A stretch of 64,000 bases of DNA from Vicugna pacos (taxonomy: Eukaryota > Chordata > Mammalia > Artiodactyla > Camelidae): assembly GCF_048564905.1 (NCBI RefSeq), contig NC_133014.1, positions 11,479,136-11,543,135 on the forward strand. The letters run 5' to 3'. The notes beneath the pieces were generated by a model, which did not search any database, was not told where the DNA came from, and worked only from the letters and a program-made list of their open reading frames with translations. A program made the translations under genes and the position numbers. The stretch's first letter is position 1. Every line of letters begins with the position of its first letter. Below are positions 35,850 to 46,739 of the stretch, one piece after another.

Positions 35850-36340
35850 TGTTTTACTGTTTAAAATAAGAGACAATTCTGTATTTCTCTCTAAACATTG
35901 CTTTTGCAACGCTTCACAAATGCTGACATTTGGTGCTTGTAACATCCTTCAGGTTCAAATGTTTTCTAATGTTCCCTTTCTGCTTGACTTGCTATTTAAA
36001 ATTCTACTGCTGGATTTTCAAATATTCAGAGAGTTTTTTCAGATATCTTTTGTTTTTTTTAAACCTCGTTTGACTGCATTGTGGCCAGGTAACATCTCCT
36101 TGAGAAGAACGGTACTGAAACTTTATTGAATACTCCAGCATATTTTCCATTTTGGTAAGTGCTCTATTGTCACTTAAAAAGGATGTGCTTTATTTGTTTG
36201 TGGGAGTGTTGCTTCACAAAGTCTATTTGGTCCGGATGGGTGGTAATACTATTCAGATCATTTATACCATTACTGTTTCATTCAGTGTCTTTCAGGCTTA
36301 CATTTTTCTCTCTCAGTTGACACTTTGACTACATCTTTAC
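35850..36340 (-). mobile_element. Old L1 ORF2 fragment, minus strand
   Basis: Text such as 'tttctctctaaacattgctt', 'attgtggccaggtaacat' and 'ttgagaagaac' matches the reverse complement of an L1 ORF2 region, well diverged from consensus. It is older than the L1 tails elsewhere in the window. Confidence 0.6.
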
Positions 36341-37539
36341 TGATTAATTAATTTCCTGATTTTTTTTTCCCCTAGCGGTTGTTGTAGTGCAGTGTTTTCA
36401 TTCCAGGGAAATGTTTGCTCCTTCTACCCTGGGGATATTTGACAATGTCTGGATTCTTCAGACCATTTAATTGTTAGAGATTTATTTCCAATTACAACCA
36501 GGACCACAGAGGGAGCTGTGGGTAAGCTGATTTTTCTCAGGCTTCAGCCACTGAATTTGTGGTTTTGAGTTGACTCTGGATTTTATATTATGAAAGCCCT
36601 GGGAAAAATTTCTTAAAACCTTGCAAATCTCAGACAATTTTTTTCAAAATCTTTAGACCTCCCCTCCCTACTGCTTCCTCCCAGGACTCCAATTATACAC
36701 ATAATAGACTGTGTGAAATTTTCACACAGGTCATGGATGCTCTATGGATTTCGGGTATTTTTTCAATATTTTCCCCATTGTGCACAATTGTGGATATTTT
36801 CTATTGCTCAAGTCACTAATCTTTTCTTCAACAATATCTAGAATCGTGACTTGAAACACTTGGACTGTACTGGGTCTTGCTTTCAAGCTTTCCTAGGAAA
36901 GCCCAGAAGAGCATCTGGAAGGGGATAATTTTGCCCTTCTCTGAAACAAAGCCTTTCTGAGGACACAACTGACGCACCGTGAATTCTGAGATTCTTTTGC
37001 CCTGGCTGGTGGAAGCAAGTAATCTTGTTTCCATGTAAGCTCTGCAGTTTTTTCCTCTTAGAAGTTCAGAGAATATTTTCTACGACCTCAGAAGATTTTT
37101 CACATGTGTTATCAGTCAGTACATTGTGGAGTATTGAGGAGAAACTGTAGTTATCCTGGGTTCCGTCTCTGTGCTGATGATTTATCTCACTAAGGGCATC
37201 AGGGAATCAGATCAGAGGAAGACATTTTGGCCTCAGTGATAGCCCCCGATGGGAAATACAGACATCTTATCAAATTTCTTGCAGTATCTTGAAATAGATC
37301 ACACCAGTAGAAAGTGTCTTAGATGGAAATGTAGCAAGAAAACCTCGTTATGAACATTGAAAAGAGCGAAAGAACACTCTACCAAAAGGATGGTAGACTG
37401 ATTCAGTCCTGTGGCCTCCAGAGAGAAGCATGCTGTCTGCGGGCAGGTTTGCACAGCGCCGCTCAGACGGGGGAGACGCTGCACCCGGGCTGTGTTATGG
37501 AGCTTGGTCGGCCTTGCAGCTGTGCCCAACTCGGCCCCG

Positions 37540-37595
37540 GCCCCTGCTGATTTGCATGTCAGAGGAGACTTCATCAACTGTCTGGTTATATCTTG
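37540..37595 (+). promoter_or_regulatory. IGKV1 promoter (gene at 37632)
   Basis: Octamer ATTTGCAT at 37,550-37,557 and a TATA-like TTATAT near 37,587. The GC-box run of the other two IGKV1 promoters is missing. Confidence 0.8.
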
Positions 37596-37631
37596 GGCAA
37601 GACTCAATCCCAGGCAGGACACAGAGGGAAC

Positions 37632-38102
37632 ATGCAGGCCCCCGCTCAGCTCCTCGGCCTCCTGCTGCTCTGGCTCCCGGGTAAGGACGGAGACGCTGGG
37701 ACTTACTCAGCCCTGGGTGCTCAGTGCTGTCTGGCCCTTGAGGGAAGTCCTCTTATCACATTAGCAATAATAGGGATATTTGTTTTCTATGTTTCCCATC
37801 TCAGGTGCCAGGTGTGCTACTCAGATGACCCAGTCTTCCTCCTCCCTGTCTGCATCTCTGGGAGACAGAGTCACCATCACCTGCCAGGCCAGTCAGAGCA
37901 TCAGCAATGAGTTATCCTGGCATCAGCAGAAACCAGGGCAAACTCCTAAGCTCCTGATCTATGGTGCATCCAGACTGCAAACCGGGGTCCCTTCCAGGTT
38001 CAGTGGCAGTGGATCAGGGACAAGTTTCACCCTCACCATCAGCGGCCTGGAGGCTGAAGATGCCGGGACTTACTACTGTCAGCAGTATTACAGTGCACCT
38101 CC
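37632..38102 (+). CDS. IGKV1: Immunoglobulin kappa variable gene, IGKV1 subgroup, weakened RSS
   Basis: Exon 1 (37,632-37,680) encodes [16 protein letters not shown] and meets GTAAGG. Exon 2 (37,805-38,102) follows CATCTCAG. It gives GARC, then mature [18 protein letters not shown], Cys23, CDR1 [43 protein letters not shown], and TYYC followed by QQYYSAPP. The FR2 Tyr next to the invariant Trp is His (TGG CAT), a slight departure at the VL-VH interface. There are no stops. The heptamer is perfect, but the nonamer is GCAAAAGCC, with two changes from the ideal site of the gene at 6793. The intron is shorter than in the other two IGKV1 copies. It is functional by reading frame; its usage may be low. 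Confidence 0.91.
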
Positions 38103-38130
38103 CACAGTGTTACAGGCCAGAGCAAAAGCC
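38103..38130 (+). other. V-RSS (12-spacer) with degraded nonamer, IGKV1 gene at 37632
   Basis: Heptamer CACAGTG (38,103-38,109), 12-nt spacer, and nonamer GCAAAAGCC (38,122-38,130), altered at positions 1 and 7. Confidence 0.88.
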
Positions 38131-38350
38131 ACCCGGGGAGGCCGACGTGTGAGGCTGGGCTGCCCCAGCAGCTGCTCCTGACGCCTCCATCTGCTGAGCG
38201 CCTTTCTCTGCTGCACCCACTTTGTCAAGGTCACTGGAAGGCTTCGGTAGAAGTGACAGGGAGGTCCCTCGCACCCTAACGCCCTTTGCCCCTCCTCAGT
38301 GCCAGCTGCACAGACATGACAGTGCCTCTTCTGCTTTTATAAAGGACGGA

Positions 38351-38774
38351 TGATTACGTCTAAGAAGTCTAGCTTACGGTACCAGTCAGGGTTCACACAG
38401 CAAAAGAAAAGACATTCTATACAGTCCAAGCAGGGATTTTTTTAAATTACATGAAATGTGGGTCTAAACTACAACCTTTTAAGTTCTGGGGAGTGTGATA
38501 CTGAGAGAATCGGTGCTAGACCTCAGTGACTCTCTGGGCCCCACCGAGGCCAGGACACGTTTTCCGCCGGGCAGAGGCTGCCTAACACGGTCCTGTCGAT
38601 GACGCCCAGGGCCCGGGCGTGGATGTTGCAAGTGGCCGGCAGCACCCCAGGGGGTTCTCAAGTTCTTGCGTATGTCCATGCTTCTCTCAACAGGTCCTGA
38701 TACACATGGAGTCTTGCTCTTGTGACCTCCCAGTCACATTGGAGGGCCCATCATTGAACAACTCTCCCAGAACC
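38351..38774. other. Intergenic, no gene recognised
   Basis: 3' flank of the IGKV1 unit, then unclassified sequence. No coding signal. Confidence 0.35.
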
Positions 38775-39740
38775 CATAAAGAAAAAAGCGGTTTTTTAAA
38801 TGTACTTCCACAGGATAGAAAGTCCAGAAATAAACCCAGGCACTTATGGTCAATTAACCTACGATGAAGGAGGCAAGAATATACAATGGAGACAAGACCA
38901 TCTTTTCAGTAAGGGCTTCTAGGAAAACTGGACAGCTAGTAAAAGAATGAAGGCAAAGCATTCTCTAACCACGTACGAAAATAAACTCGAAATGAATAAA
39001 AGCTCTAAGTGTAGGACCAGATACTATAAAACTCCTAAAGGAAAACACAGGCAGGACACTCTTTGATATAAATCTCAGCAGTATTTTCCTGGGTCCATCT
39101 CGTAGAGTAATGGAAATAAAAGCAAAAATAAACAAATGGGACCTAATTAAGCTTAAAAGCTTTTGCACAGCAAAGGAAACCATCAACAAAATGAAAAGAC
39201 AACCTACAGACTGCAAGGAAATATTTGTAAAGGAAGCAACCATCAAGGGACTTATTTCCAAAGTGCACAGCAGCTCACACAGCTTAATATCAAAAACCAA
39301 CCAAACAGACTCATAACCCAATCAAAAACTGGGCAGAAGATCTAAATAGATATTTTTTCAAGAAGACATCTGGGTGTCCTAAAGCACAAGAAGATGCTTA
39401 ATATTGCTAATTATTCGAGAAATGCGAATCAAAACTACAATCAGAATGGCTGAGGTCAAAAAGCCTACAAATGATAAATGCTGGAGAGGATGTGGAGGAG
39501 GAGGAGCCCTCCCGTGGTGGGAATGGAAATTGGTGCAGCCGCTACGGAGGACAGGATGGAGGTTCCCTAAAAAACTGAAAGTCGACTTACTATATGATCC
39601 AGCAAACCAAGTCTTTGGCTCAAATCCAGAGACAACTGTAATGAGAAAGACACATGCGCCCATGTTCGTAGAGCACTATGTACAACAGCCAAGACATGGG
39701 AGCAGCCTGAGTGTCCATCAACAGATGACTGGATAAAGAA
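38775..39740 (+). mobile_element. L1 LINE ORF2 tail, truncated at both ends
   Basis: Forward L1 fragment. It has the ORF2 C-terminal text for KAKINKWDLIKLKSFCTAKE, then the 'gctggagaggatgtggag' region and 'caacagccaagacatggg'. Several frame breaks are present. It stops at about 39,740, before the 3' UTR seen in the other copies. Confidence 0.83.
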
Positions 39741-40710
39741 GTCTGCGGTGTATATATGGATAAGAAGTATATGACATATAAATATATGTATTCATTCTAA
39801 GTGGCAGGAGGTTCAAGGTACAGTTCCTGGTTCTTTACCGTGAGCAGCATGTGTCAGCATGTCTCAGACGTCTGGACCCCTGCCACAGTCACTGATTGGA
39901 AGTCCAGGAATTTCTGTGGGATTTACAGCCCGTCCTCTGGAGCACGTATATTTCTACAAGTCGTCTAGAGTCCCTGCAATTCCTGGTCCGTCAGGCTAAT
40001 GGCCACGATGGCATCAATCCAGCCTCGCATTATGTGACGCACTGTGAAATGTCCACACACTCAGAGTTTCTTCAGCCTCTACTGTGACAGAGACCAGAGC
40101 GTTACCACTGTCCTGGGCCAAGACTGAGGACGTGAGCTGCTTTTTGTTCTGGGTGAATGTAAACTGTACCAGAGACTGCATTAGTTGGTGTGTCTTTACA
40201 GCTCAGTTCTGCACATGACCGAGCGTGGACAAACCATTTCAAAATAATGAATACAACGATTCGACTGTGAAATATGATACCGTCTAGTGATCAGTGATCC
40301 GCTGTGCAGCGTAGTGCCTGCAGCTAACGGTGCCATATTACGAACTTCAATATTTGTTAAGAGGGTAGATTTTACTATTATCAAACAAAAAAGGAATATA
40401 TCAAATAAAATTAAAGATCCAAGCAACAACAATAACAAAGTGCCCAATGGGATGTGAGGCATCTTTGGAAGCAGGACAACATGTCTAACACACTGAGGAG
40501 ATGACTTCATGGGTGTCTGCATATGAGCAAGCTCATCAAACTGTAAACACCAAACGCGCGCAGTTTATTGTACATCTAGGTGTAAAAAAAAACACATGCC
40601 CACCTTTCTTGACTCTAGATCACCAGCAGGGGGAGACAGGACACACTCAGAGAAGGGACCGGAGCCCCAGCTCTCCTGACAAATATCTGAGGATTTAAAC
40701 CCACATGAAA
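39741..40710. other. Intergenic, with second copy of the unnamed dispersed repeat
   Basis: About 39,930-40,180 resembles 2,290-2,560 in order. The rest is unclassified. No gene seen. Confidence 0.35.
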
Positions 40711-40714
40711 TGTC

Positions 40715-40785
40715 CATAATTTGCATATATCCTTCCTCTCACATCTGAAGTGACCCTGCTTCTCAGAATCTTATAAGAAGCTCCT
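40715..40785 (+). promoter_or_regulatory. Promoter of the IGKV6-like segment
   Basis: Octamer ATTTGCAT at 40,719-40,726 and TTATAAGA at 40,771-40,778. The promoter is intact although the leader behind it is broken. Confidence 0.78.
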
Positions 40786-40833
40786 TGTCTTGAGATGTGG
40801 TCTGAGCGGCAGAGACAAGTCAACAGCAGCAAG

Positions 40834-41371
40834 ACGGTGTTTCCATCCCAGCTCTGGGGCTGCTGCTCCTCTGGGTTCCAGGTGAGAATGTCGGGACAAA
40901 GATAAAAGTGGGGACATTATTTCCATGACTGATTTGCTTTCTTTACCACTTGAAGTAGGCTTACTGATTAAGTAAGAATTTTAAAAAAAAATATTCTTCC
41001 CCATCTAACTAGGTGAACAGCGACTTCCACATACATAAGTTGTGTCCTGTTAATGTTTCCCGTGTGCTTTCAGGCTCCAGTGGGGCGACCATGCTGACCC
41101 AGTCCCCAGCCCTCCTGTCTAAGGCTCCAGGGGACAAAGCCACCATCACCTGCCGGGCCAGCCAGAGCATCAGCACCAGCTTACACTGGTACCAGCAGAA
41201 ACCAAATCAGCCTCCCAAGCTCCTTATACAGCACGCTTCCCAGACCATCTCAGGGGTCCCCACCCGGTTCAGTGGCAGCGGATCTGGGACAGATTTCACC
41301 CTCACCATCAGCAGCCTGGAAGCTGAAGACGCTGCAAAGTGTTACTGTCAGCAGAGCTACAGTTATTCTCC
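40834..41371 (+). pseudogene. IGKV6: IGKV6-like V segment: intact V exon, broken leader exon
   Basis: The V exon (41,074-41,371, acceptor TTTCAG) is open: GSSG, mature [18 protein letters not shown], Cys23, CDR1 [48 protein letters not shown], then KCYC followed by QQSYSYSP. The [15 protein letters not shown] core and the AEDAA motif are typical of IGKV6. The normal Tyr two before Cys104 is Cys, an unpaired third cysteine. The leader exon (40,834-40,881) is 48 nt, against 49 in its neighbours. The initiator reads ACG, and one C is missing in the QLLG part, so the frame is shifted. The GTGAGA donor is kept. By these rules it is a pseudogene despite the good V exon, promoter and heptamer. No alternative ATG that rescues a signal peptide is visible nearby. 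Confidence 0.83.
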
Positions 41372-41399
41372 CACAGTGCTACAACCTAGAGCAAAAATG
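41372..41399 (+). other. V-RSS (12-spacer) of the IGKV6-like segment
   Basis: Heptamer CACAGTG (41,372-41,378), 12-nt spacer, and nonamer GCAAAAATG (41,391-41,399). The nonamer keeps the A-core but is changed at both ends. Confidence 0.85.
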
Positions 41400-42139
41400 T
41401 GCTCAGCCTGAGTGAACAGAAAACTAGGCAGGTCCGTGTAGCTCTGACCCCTGCAGCTGGGGCGACACCCTGCCCTGCACCCTAAGTGCGGCTCACCCCC
41501 CCGAGGCTGATGCCCAACACGTCTGCTCCTGACTTGGTTTCACCTTCACCCACAGTAATTTGTCCCGTTAGATGAAAAAATTTGAAGATCGCTCTCTTTT
41601 CATCTGTCCACATGCCTACATAAATTATTCTTTCCAAGCTGGTAAAACAATTTTTTTTATCCCTTCTTCGTGGGCTACCGTTATTCATTTGGGTCAAAAG
41701 GGAATTAAATGGGGAAGATCCTGAAATAACCAGGATAGGGCTTGAAACGTAAATGATGGGAGAGCCCAGGGATTCAGGTTTTGTGTATCCTGGGTCAGAG
41801 GAGAGACAGATAAGGCCAGTGAGGAGGCAGACCCTGAAGCCTGGATATTTGTCAAGTCAGATGAGCATTAAGATTCACTTGACAAGTGGAGCATTTTGAC
41901 TGAGAATCCAGAAGGCACTAGACAGTGAGCTCCGCACATATGAAAACGGGTCCACGGGCAACAGGACTATAGGCAGCTAGCTGGCTCTCGGGGAAAGCAG
42001 ACTCTCCCAGAGAGGATGCTTAGTTGGAACAAGGGGAGGAATCTGAGCCCCTTGTTGTAAATATTGGGAGCACTCGAGGGCTCCCGGCCTGGGGAGGTTA
42101 AAATCAAGAATCCCCAATTTCCCCATTTAGATTCTTTTC
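41400..42139. other. Intergenic, no gene recognised
   Basis: Mixed composition. Nothing recognised. Confidence 0.35.
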
Positions 42140-42960
42140 CGCAAAGATTGCATGTATCAAGTCAGTGAACAAGTGAGAAGGTAGCTTCATCCTCAGTTTG
42201 CCTGCGTTAAACACTGTCATTTCCTTGAAGATGAAGTTTTTATCCAAGTTTGTTTGTTTTCCTGGTCAGCGTTACATCAGACTGAGTGAGCTACATGCCT
42301 GTTGTTAATGTTTGGAGATGTTCGTGTTTTCTTCCCACTTAGAAGCCAGTGGGGACACTGTGTGGACACCATCTCCAGCCTCCTTCCCTGTGTCCCAGGA
42401 GAGAGGGTCACTGTCATCTACATGTCAGCCAGAATATTCACACTGTCACAGCCTGAAAGCAGCAGAGCCCAGGACCAGCTCCTGAGCTCCTGCTCACTCA
42501 CTCTGCCCCCTGGACACGGTGCCTGCCCGGTCAAGGGCAGCGGTCTGGACAGACGTGGCTCTCACCATTGGCAGCCGAGCTGCCTTTCAGGAACTTGGGA
42601 CCCTCCTCCTCTGACCACTCTGGGCACAAAGCTCACCCAGCTGTATCTTCAGCCCTGGGGCTCTTATAGTCTCTTGGGCTTTCTCAGGGGAACAGGGTTC
42701 AGCCAGAAGCTCTGACGTCGCATCCCCTCTCCTCCTGACACTCCCTTCCCGTCTCCTCTATGGGGCACCTCCCGGGCATCTCGTCTGCATCACTGAGTGA
42801 AGTGCTTCATTGTCTGTCCAACCTCCTGTTCTGAATTCACTGCCTCGAGTTCATCCATATGTCACACACAGGTGTCCTCATCCTCAACGTCCAGACCCTT
42901 GTTCCTCCCCCACATCCTGGCTCATTGTTACTCTGACAGCTGAGAGCGCAAGGGAGGTGG
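42140..42960 (+). repeat. IGKV3-like pseudogene duplicon, copy 2
   Basis: Sister of 31,230-32,060. Intron, V exon and at least 300 nt of 3' flank align by eye. The leader exon present in copy 1 is not recognisable here; only text around the donor (AAGTGAGAAGG) remains. Confidence 0.78.
42343..42640 (+). pseudogene. IGKV pseudogene, IGKV3-like, sister of 31.2 kb
   Basis: The V exon begins after CACTTAG with EASG. It keeps SFPVSQERVTVI in spirit, then KQQSPGPAPELLL, with TGA at the FR2 Trp as in the sister copy. Cys23 is Tyr here (ATC TAC). FR3 is scrambled by frame shifts; 'tgacctttca'-type remnants only. No RSS and no leader. Confidence 0.78.
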
Positions 42961-45409
42961 AAAAGTCAAATATTTTCGTTCCACACGTGGATTTATACAA
43001 ATGATAGCTATGAAACAAACTGACCAATAAACAAATATAAGGCTGAATAGCTGAAAAATGAAGTACCTGGATAAAATCACACGTCTTCAAATGTTGTTTA
43101 AGGGACAACACTTAGCCTGAGGACGGAAGCACATCAGAATTTCAGGACGAGATACTTACGATGTATTGACTTGATTTATTTAAATGTAGGTGTTCAAGTC
43201 CCCTTTCCATCCTACAGATGTTACACTTGCATGTAATTTGCTTTACCAACCGTTGTCCTGTCTCACAAATACTGGGAGAGGGACTCCCCTGGCCCTCTGG
43301 GCAGATGGGGGACAAAACTGCACTTTAGAAATGTGTGCTCCTATGTCAAGATTTGTCTTTAGATTGTTCTTCAGGCACCCATAACTAACATTTTATAAAT
43401 TATTGATTCAGGACAACTTGAAGAACCATGGGCCCAAATTAACAGGTTACCCGCTGCCCAGCAGTGACCAGGAGCGTAGCAAGGATGAGTCCTAAGTCAG
43501 CTCGTGTCCTCATGACCTTTAACAGGGTGCATCGTATCAACCACTGGTAAGTAGCCCATCTACCGCAGTGACCGCCGTTTACATGTAAAGACAGAGAACG
43601 TGAAACACATGCATTTCCTGAGAGAGAAAAATTCACCCGTCAGCCACCTAGACATGGGGGGAGATCCTGGATACATTACAATTCCAGGTTACTCCAAATG
43701 TTTCCTTCTGTTTCAGAATTAATTAAGTTTGGAGATAAATTAAGTTTGGAGATAACATGGCTGACTTCCACGTCACCAGTACCAGGACCTATTAACCTGT
43801 GACAAATTTTGTTACTAGCCCTCCTTATCCCTTCATGTTGTTCTGTGGGTTCTGAGGGTATCACAAATCTAAGGCAAACTAGTTTACTAGCCCTAGAACC
43901 TTAGCATTAAGCCAGAAGCTCCACTAACCATGAATTATGCACGTCAGTGTCTCCATGGCGTCAGGAGACTCTCCTGCTTGCTCTGCCTCACACAGGGAGA
44001 CGTGGTGCAGTCGTTTACCCTTGTGTAGACCAGTAACATAAATTCTTACAGTTGTTTTTGAATTTCAGCCAGAACTGCTAAGGTACCAGAACAAAAGAGA
44101 GCCAAACAGCTTCTGGACAGTAGAGGTTCTTAATTCCAAGGGCACAGGACAAGAAAAATGAGTAAGGTCTGCCCAAGTCAGTTCCTGTGAAGAAACCACA
44201 GGTTCTCTTTATTAAATTTTACAGTTATGTCCTATGAATGCTCAAACTAGCCCATAATTATTAGGATTTCATTTGATTTATTGCTATTTATTCAGATTTG
44301 GCAAAGGGAGAGTATGGTCTTGAGAAAACAGAAAGATCAGGGCTGTAAAGACATGTTTCCATCAGCTCAGGTAATGAACACATCCCCAGAGCCTTCTCTG
44401 AGCTCCCTGTAAGCCAGAATATTTATCAATGAACTTATCCTCTCCTGAGTGACAATTACAGTTTTTTAAACAGATGACCAACGTCAGTGACAGGCGCCTT
44501 TGGACTCAGGCATTGGCTCTAGTGACCAGGGCTTGGGGTGCGCCCTCTGCTGGACGGTTTGATCCCAGTTCTCATGCAAAGAGAAAGCTGCATTTTTCCA
44601 TCAGAAAGTACATTCAGTTGGGCCCATAAGGAAACAGGCCTCTTACTAATTTTCAATTAAGAAAGCATCTTTGTGTGCTAGGAATAGAGTCAGAATAGAG
44701 AGTGACCATATAAATTTTCACCAAAATTGGATCACTTGCGAGAATAAAAAGGTGATGCAGTTAATGATAAAACTGCAACTGTATCAGGCAAAAAAACAAA
44801 CAACAAAAAACCTTAGTTACCCTCAGATATGACAATACAATGAGAGAAAGTCAGAAGAAGAAACAAGAACAAAGTTAATGTGTGAAATAAAAAAGTTAGC
44901 GTACAAAATACATGAATCTTCAAAATAAAGGCTAAAACCGGCAGGGAAATATGTCCAACACGCTGTGAGCCTTCTCTACTGCACAGTGCCCAGAGGGGCC
45001 GTGCATGAATTTCCTCCAAAGACAGGTTTTCCTTCTTTTTATTTCCACGTGGACGACGCTGTCTACTCTAAGCAACAAATCAAGATGGAACCCATAGTCC
45101 ACACCCATCTCCAGAGCGTGACATTTCCTGAAATTCACAGGGACCGTGGTATGTGCATATTACAGTTTAAGTCTTGGAGAGTCATCTAACTTCTTTCCAC
45201 ATTTTTAGAAGGAAGAACCCCTATTACAATTAGAAGCTTTTAGACCCTGAGGACAACCAAGGTCCACAAAATATTTATCTCAGAGACACCAGGGAGGAAC
45301 TCCTCTGGGACTAATTGTGAAGCCGCACTGGTGTGACCTCCCAGGAGGCACTCCGCCCTCCAGCAGGCCTGCTTCTGCACCTGCGAGGCCACGAGCATCC
45401 ATCCCCGCG
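42961..45409. other. Long intergenic stretch, no gene recognised
   Basis: About 2.4 kb, AT-rich. A short tandem duplication of 'aattaagtttggagataa' occurs at about 43,720-43,760. No V motif or named repeat seen. Confidence 0.35.
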
Positions 45410-45470
45410 CTGATTTGCATGTCTGTCCCCAGAGCCCATGTCTGCTCTTCGTGGTCCTCATAAGTAGGCT
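45405..45470 (+). promoter_or_regulatory. V-kappa promoter (gene at 45531)
   Basis: Octamer ATTTGCAT at 45,413-45,420, within the text TGATTTGCATGT also seen before IGKV1 genes. The TATA element is weak (around CATAAGTA). Confidence 0.8.
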
Positions 45471-45530
45471 GCTTAGTGACGCTTGGGGGAAAAAAACAAG
45501 AAAGAGCCTCAGGGAGGACCTGCATTGAAC

Positions 45531-46074
45531 ATGGGTGTCCTGACTCAGCTCTCCTGCCTTCTGTTCCTCTGGCTCCCAGGTGAGGAGGGGTGTGCAGGGA
45601 GCATCCCCAAGACGATGGGAGTCCTCAGCCCCTAATGGGCAGATCCTCCCCAGGGTCTCTGCGGGTCTCTGCCCTTAATCTCCCCTCGGACACCCAAGTG
45701 CAACTAAACCTGCTGGGAGGACTGTGGCTTGGAGTTTAGGTAACGATGGTGACTTGACGTTTTGCTTCCTTCTCAGCTGCCAGCGGGAGCGCTGAGCTGA
45801 CCCAGACTCCAGCCATCCTGTCTGTGTCCCTAAGGGAGAGCATCTCCATCACCTGCACGGCCAGTGAGAGCGTCAGTGATTACGTGAGCTGGTATCAGCA
45901 GAAACCAGGCCAGGCTCCTAGGCTGCTCATCTACGACACTGATGACCGTTATTCTGGTGTCCCAGACAGGTTTGTTGGGCTTCAGTCTGGGACACAATTC
46001 ATTCTCACAATCAACAATGTAGAGGCTGATGACACTGCCAGTTATTACTGCTTTCATGATTACACGGTTTCTCC
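45531..46074 (+). CDS. IGKV: Immunoglobulin kappa variable gene, subgroup unassigned, apparently functional
   Basis: Exon 1 (45,531-45,579) encodes [16 protein letters not shown] and meets GTGAGG. Exon 2 (45,777-46,074) follows TTCTCAG. It gives the leader tail AASG, mature [18 protein letters not shown], Cys23 in SITCTASE, a six-residue CDR1 (ESVSDY), [18 protein letters not shown], a charged CDR2 region [36 protein letters not shown], and FHDYTVSP. The FR3 turn GLQSG replaces the usual GSGSG. The NNVEADD wording and the short CDR1 hint at IGKV5 or a related clan, but I cannot settle this by eye. There are no stops, the splice sites are good, and the RSS is perfect. The leader-to-V intron is short, about 200 nt. 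Confidence 0.89.
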
Positions 46075-46102
46075 CACAGTGTTACAGCCCTGAACAAAAA
46101 CC
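46075..46102 (+). other. V-RSS (12-spacer) of the V gene at 45531
   Basis: Heptamer CACAGTG (46,075-46,081), 12-nt spacer, and nonamer ACAAAAACC (46,094-46,102). Both are perfect. Confidence 0.93.
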
Positions 46103-46489
46103 GCCTCCCAGGCCGGGTGTGTGCTGAGGGCGGGGCTTCCACAGCTGCCCTCACCCTGTGCTCGGCTCAGGGGCCGGGGTTTACTGTGAGGAGGGTCTGC
46201 AGGGAGGATGATGCCTTGCATTGGGACTTCAGGCCTTTGAAAGCATCCTTTGTTGACGACATAAAAGCCCCAAACTTCAACTCAACGAATTCTAAAAATG
46301 AGATTTCTGCTTCAGGTCTGCAAAGGAGTTTATCCACAACATGGCCTTTGAATCTCTTCTCTGAGAAACGTCTTTAAAGACAAAGAACTGAACCCAAACA
46401 AAAGAGAGTGTGTATTCAAGGAACTATGACTGTGACCACTGCTCCTGACACTATGACTAACAGCAATAATAGACACCACCAGCAACTGC
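46103..46489. other. Intergenic, no gene recognised
   Basis: 3' flank of the preceding V gene. No further feature recognised. Confidence 0.35.
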
Positions 46490-46675
46490 CATCTAATGAG
46501 TTATAAGGACTGACTGTGTGTTGAACACTGTACTTATGGCTCACTCCCCTGGTGCGATTAATCTCACAATTATCTAACGATGAGAAGTCAGAAGTATTCA
46601 GAGCTTACGTTACTCAAGATCCCAGTGCTTATAAAGGAAGAAGATGGAAAAAGAATCGGTTAATCTGACTCCATC
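46490..46675 (+). mobile_element. MIR SINE
   Basis: A fairly complete old MIR: 'tgttgaacactgtacttatg', 'attaatctcacaat', 'gtcagaagtattcagagctt', and the end 'ctgactccatc'. Confidence 0.6.
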
Positions 46676-46739
46676 ACTAATTCATTCATTCATTTTAAAA
46701 AAAAAAGTCCGTACAACTAAACCCAGTAAAGTACATTTG

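Larger units (their letters stand above)
36480..38350 (+). repeat. IGKV1 duplicon, copy 2
   Basis: Counterpart of 5,690-7,560. The upstream part is diverged, but the order of matches is kept. The V exon is nearly identical to copies 1 and 3. Confidence 0.7.
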
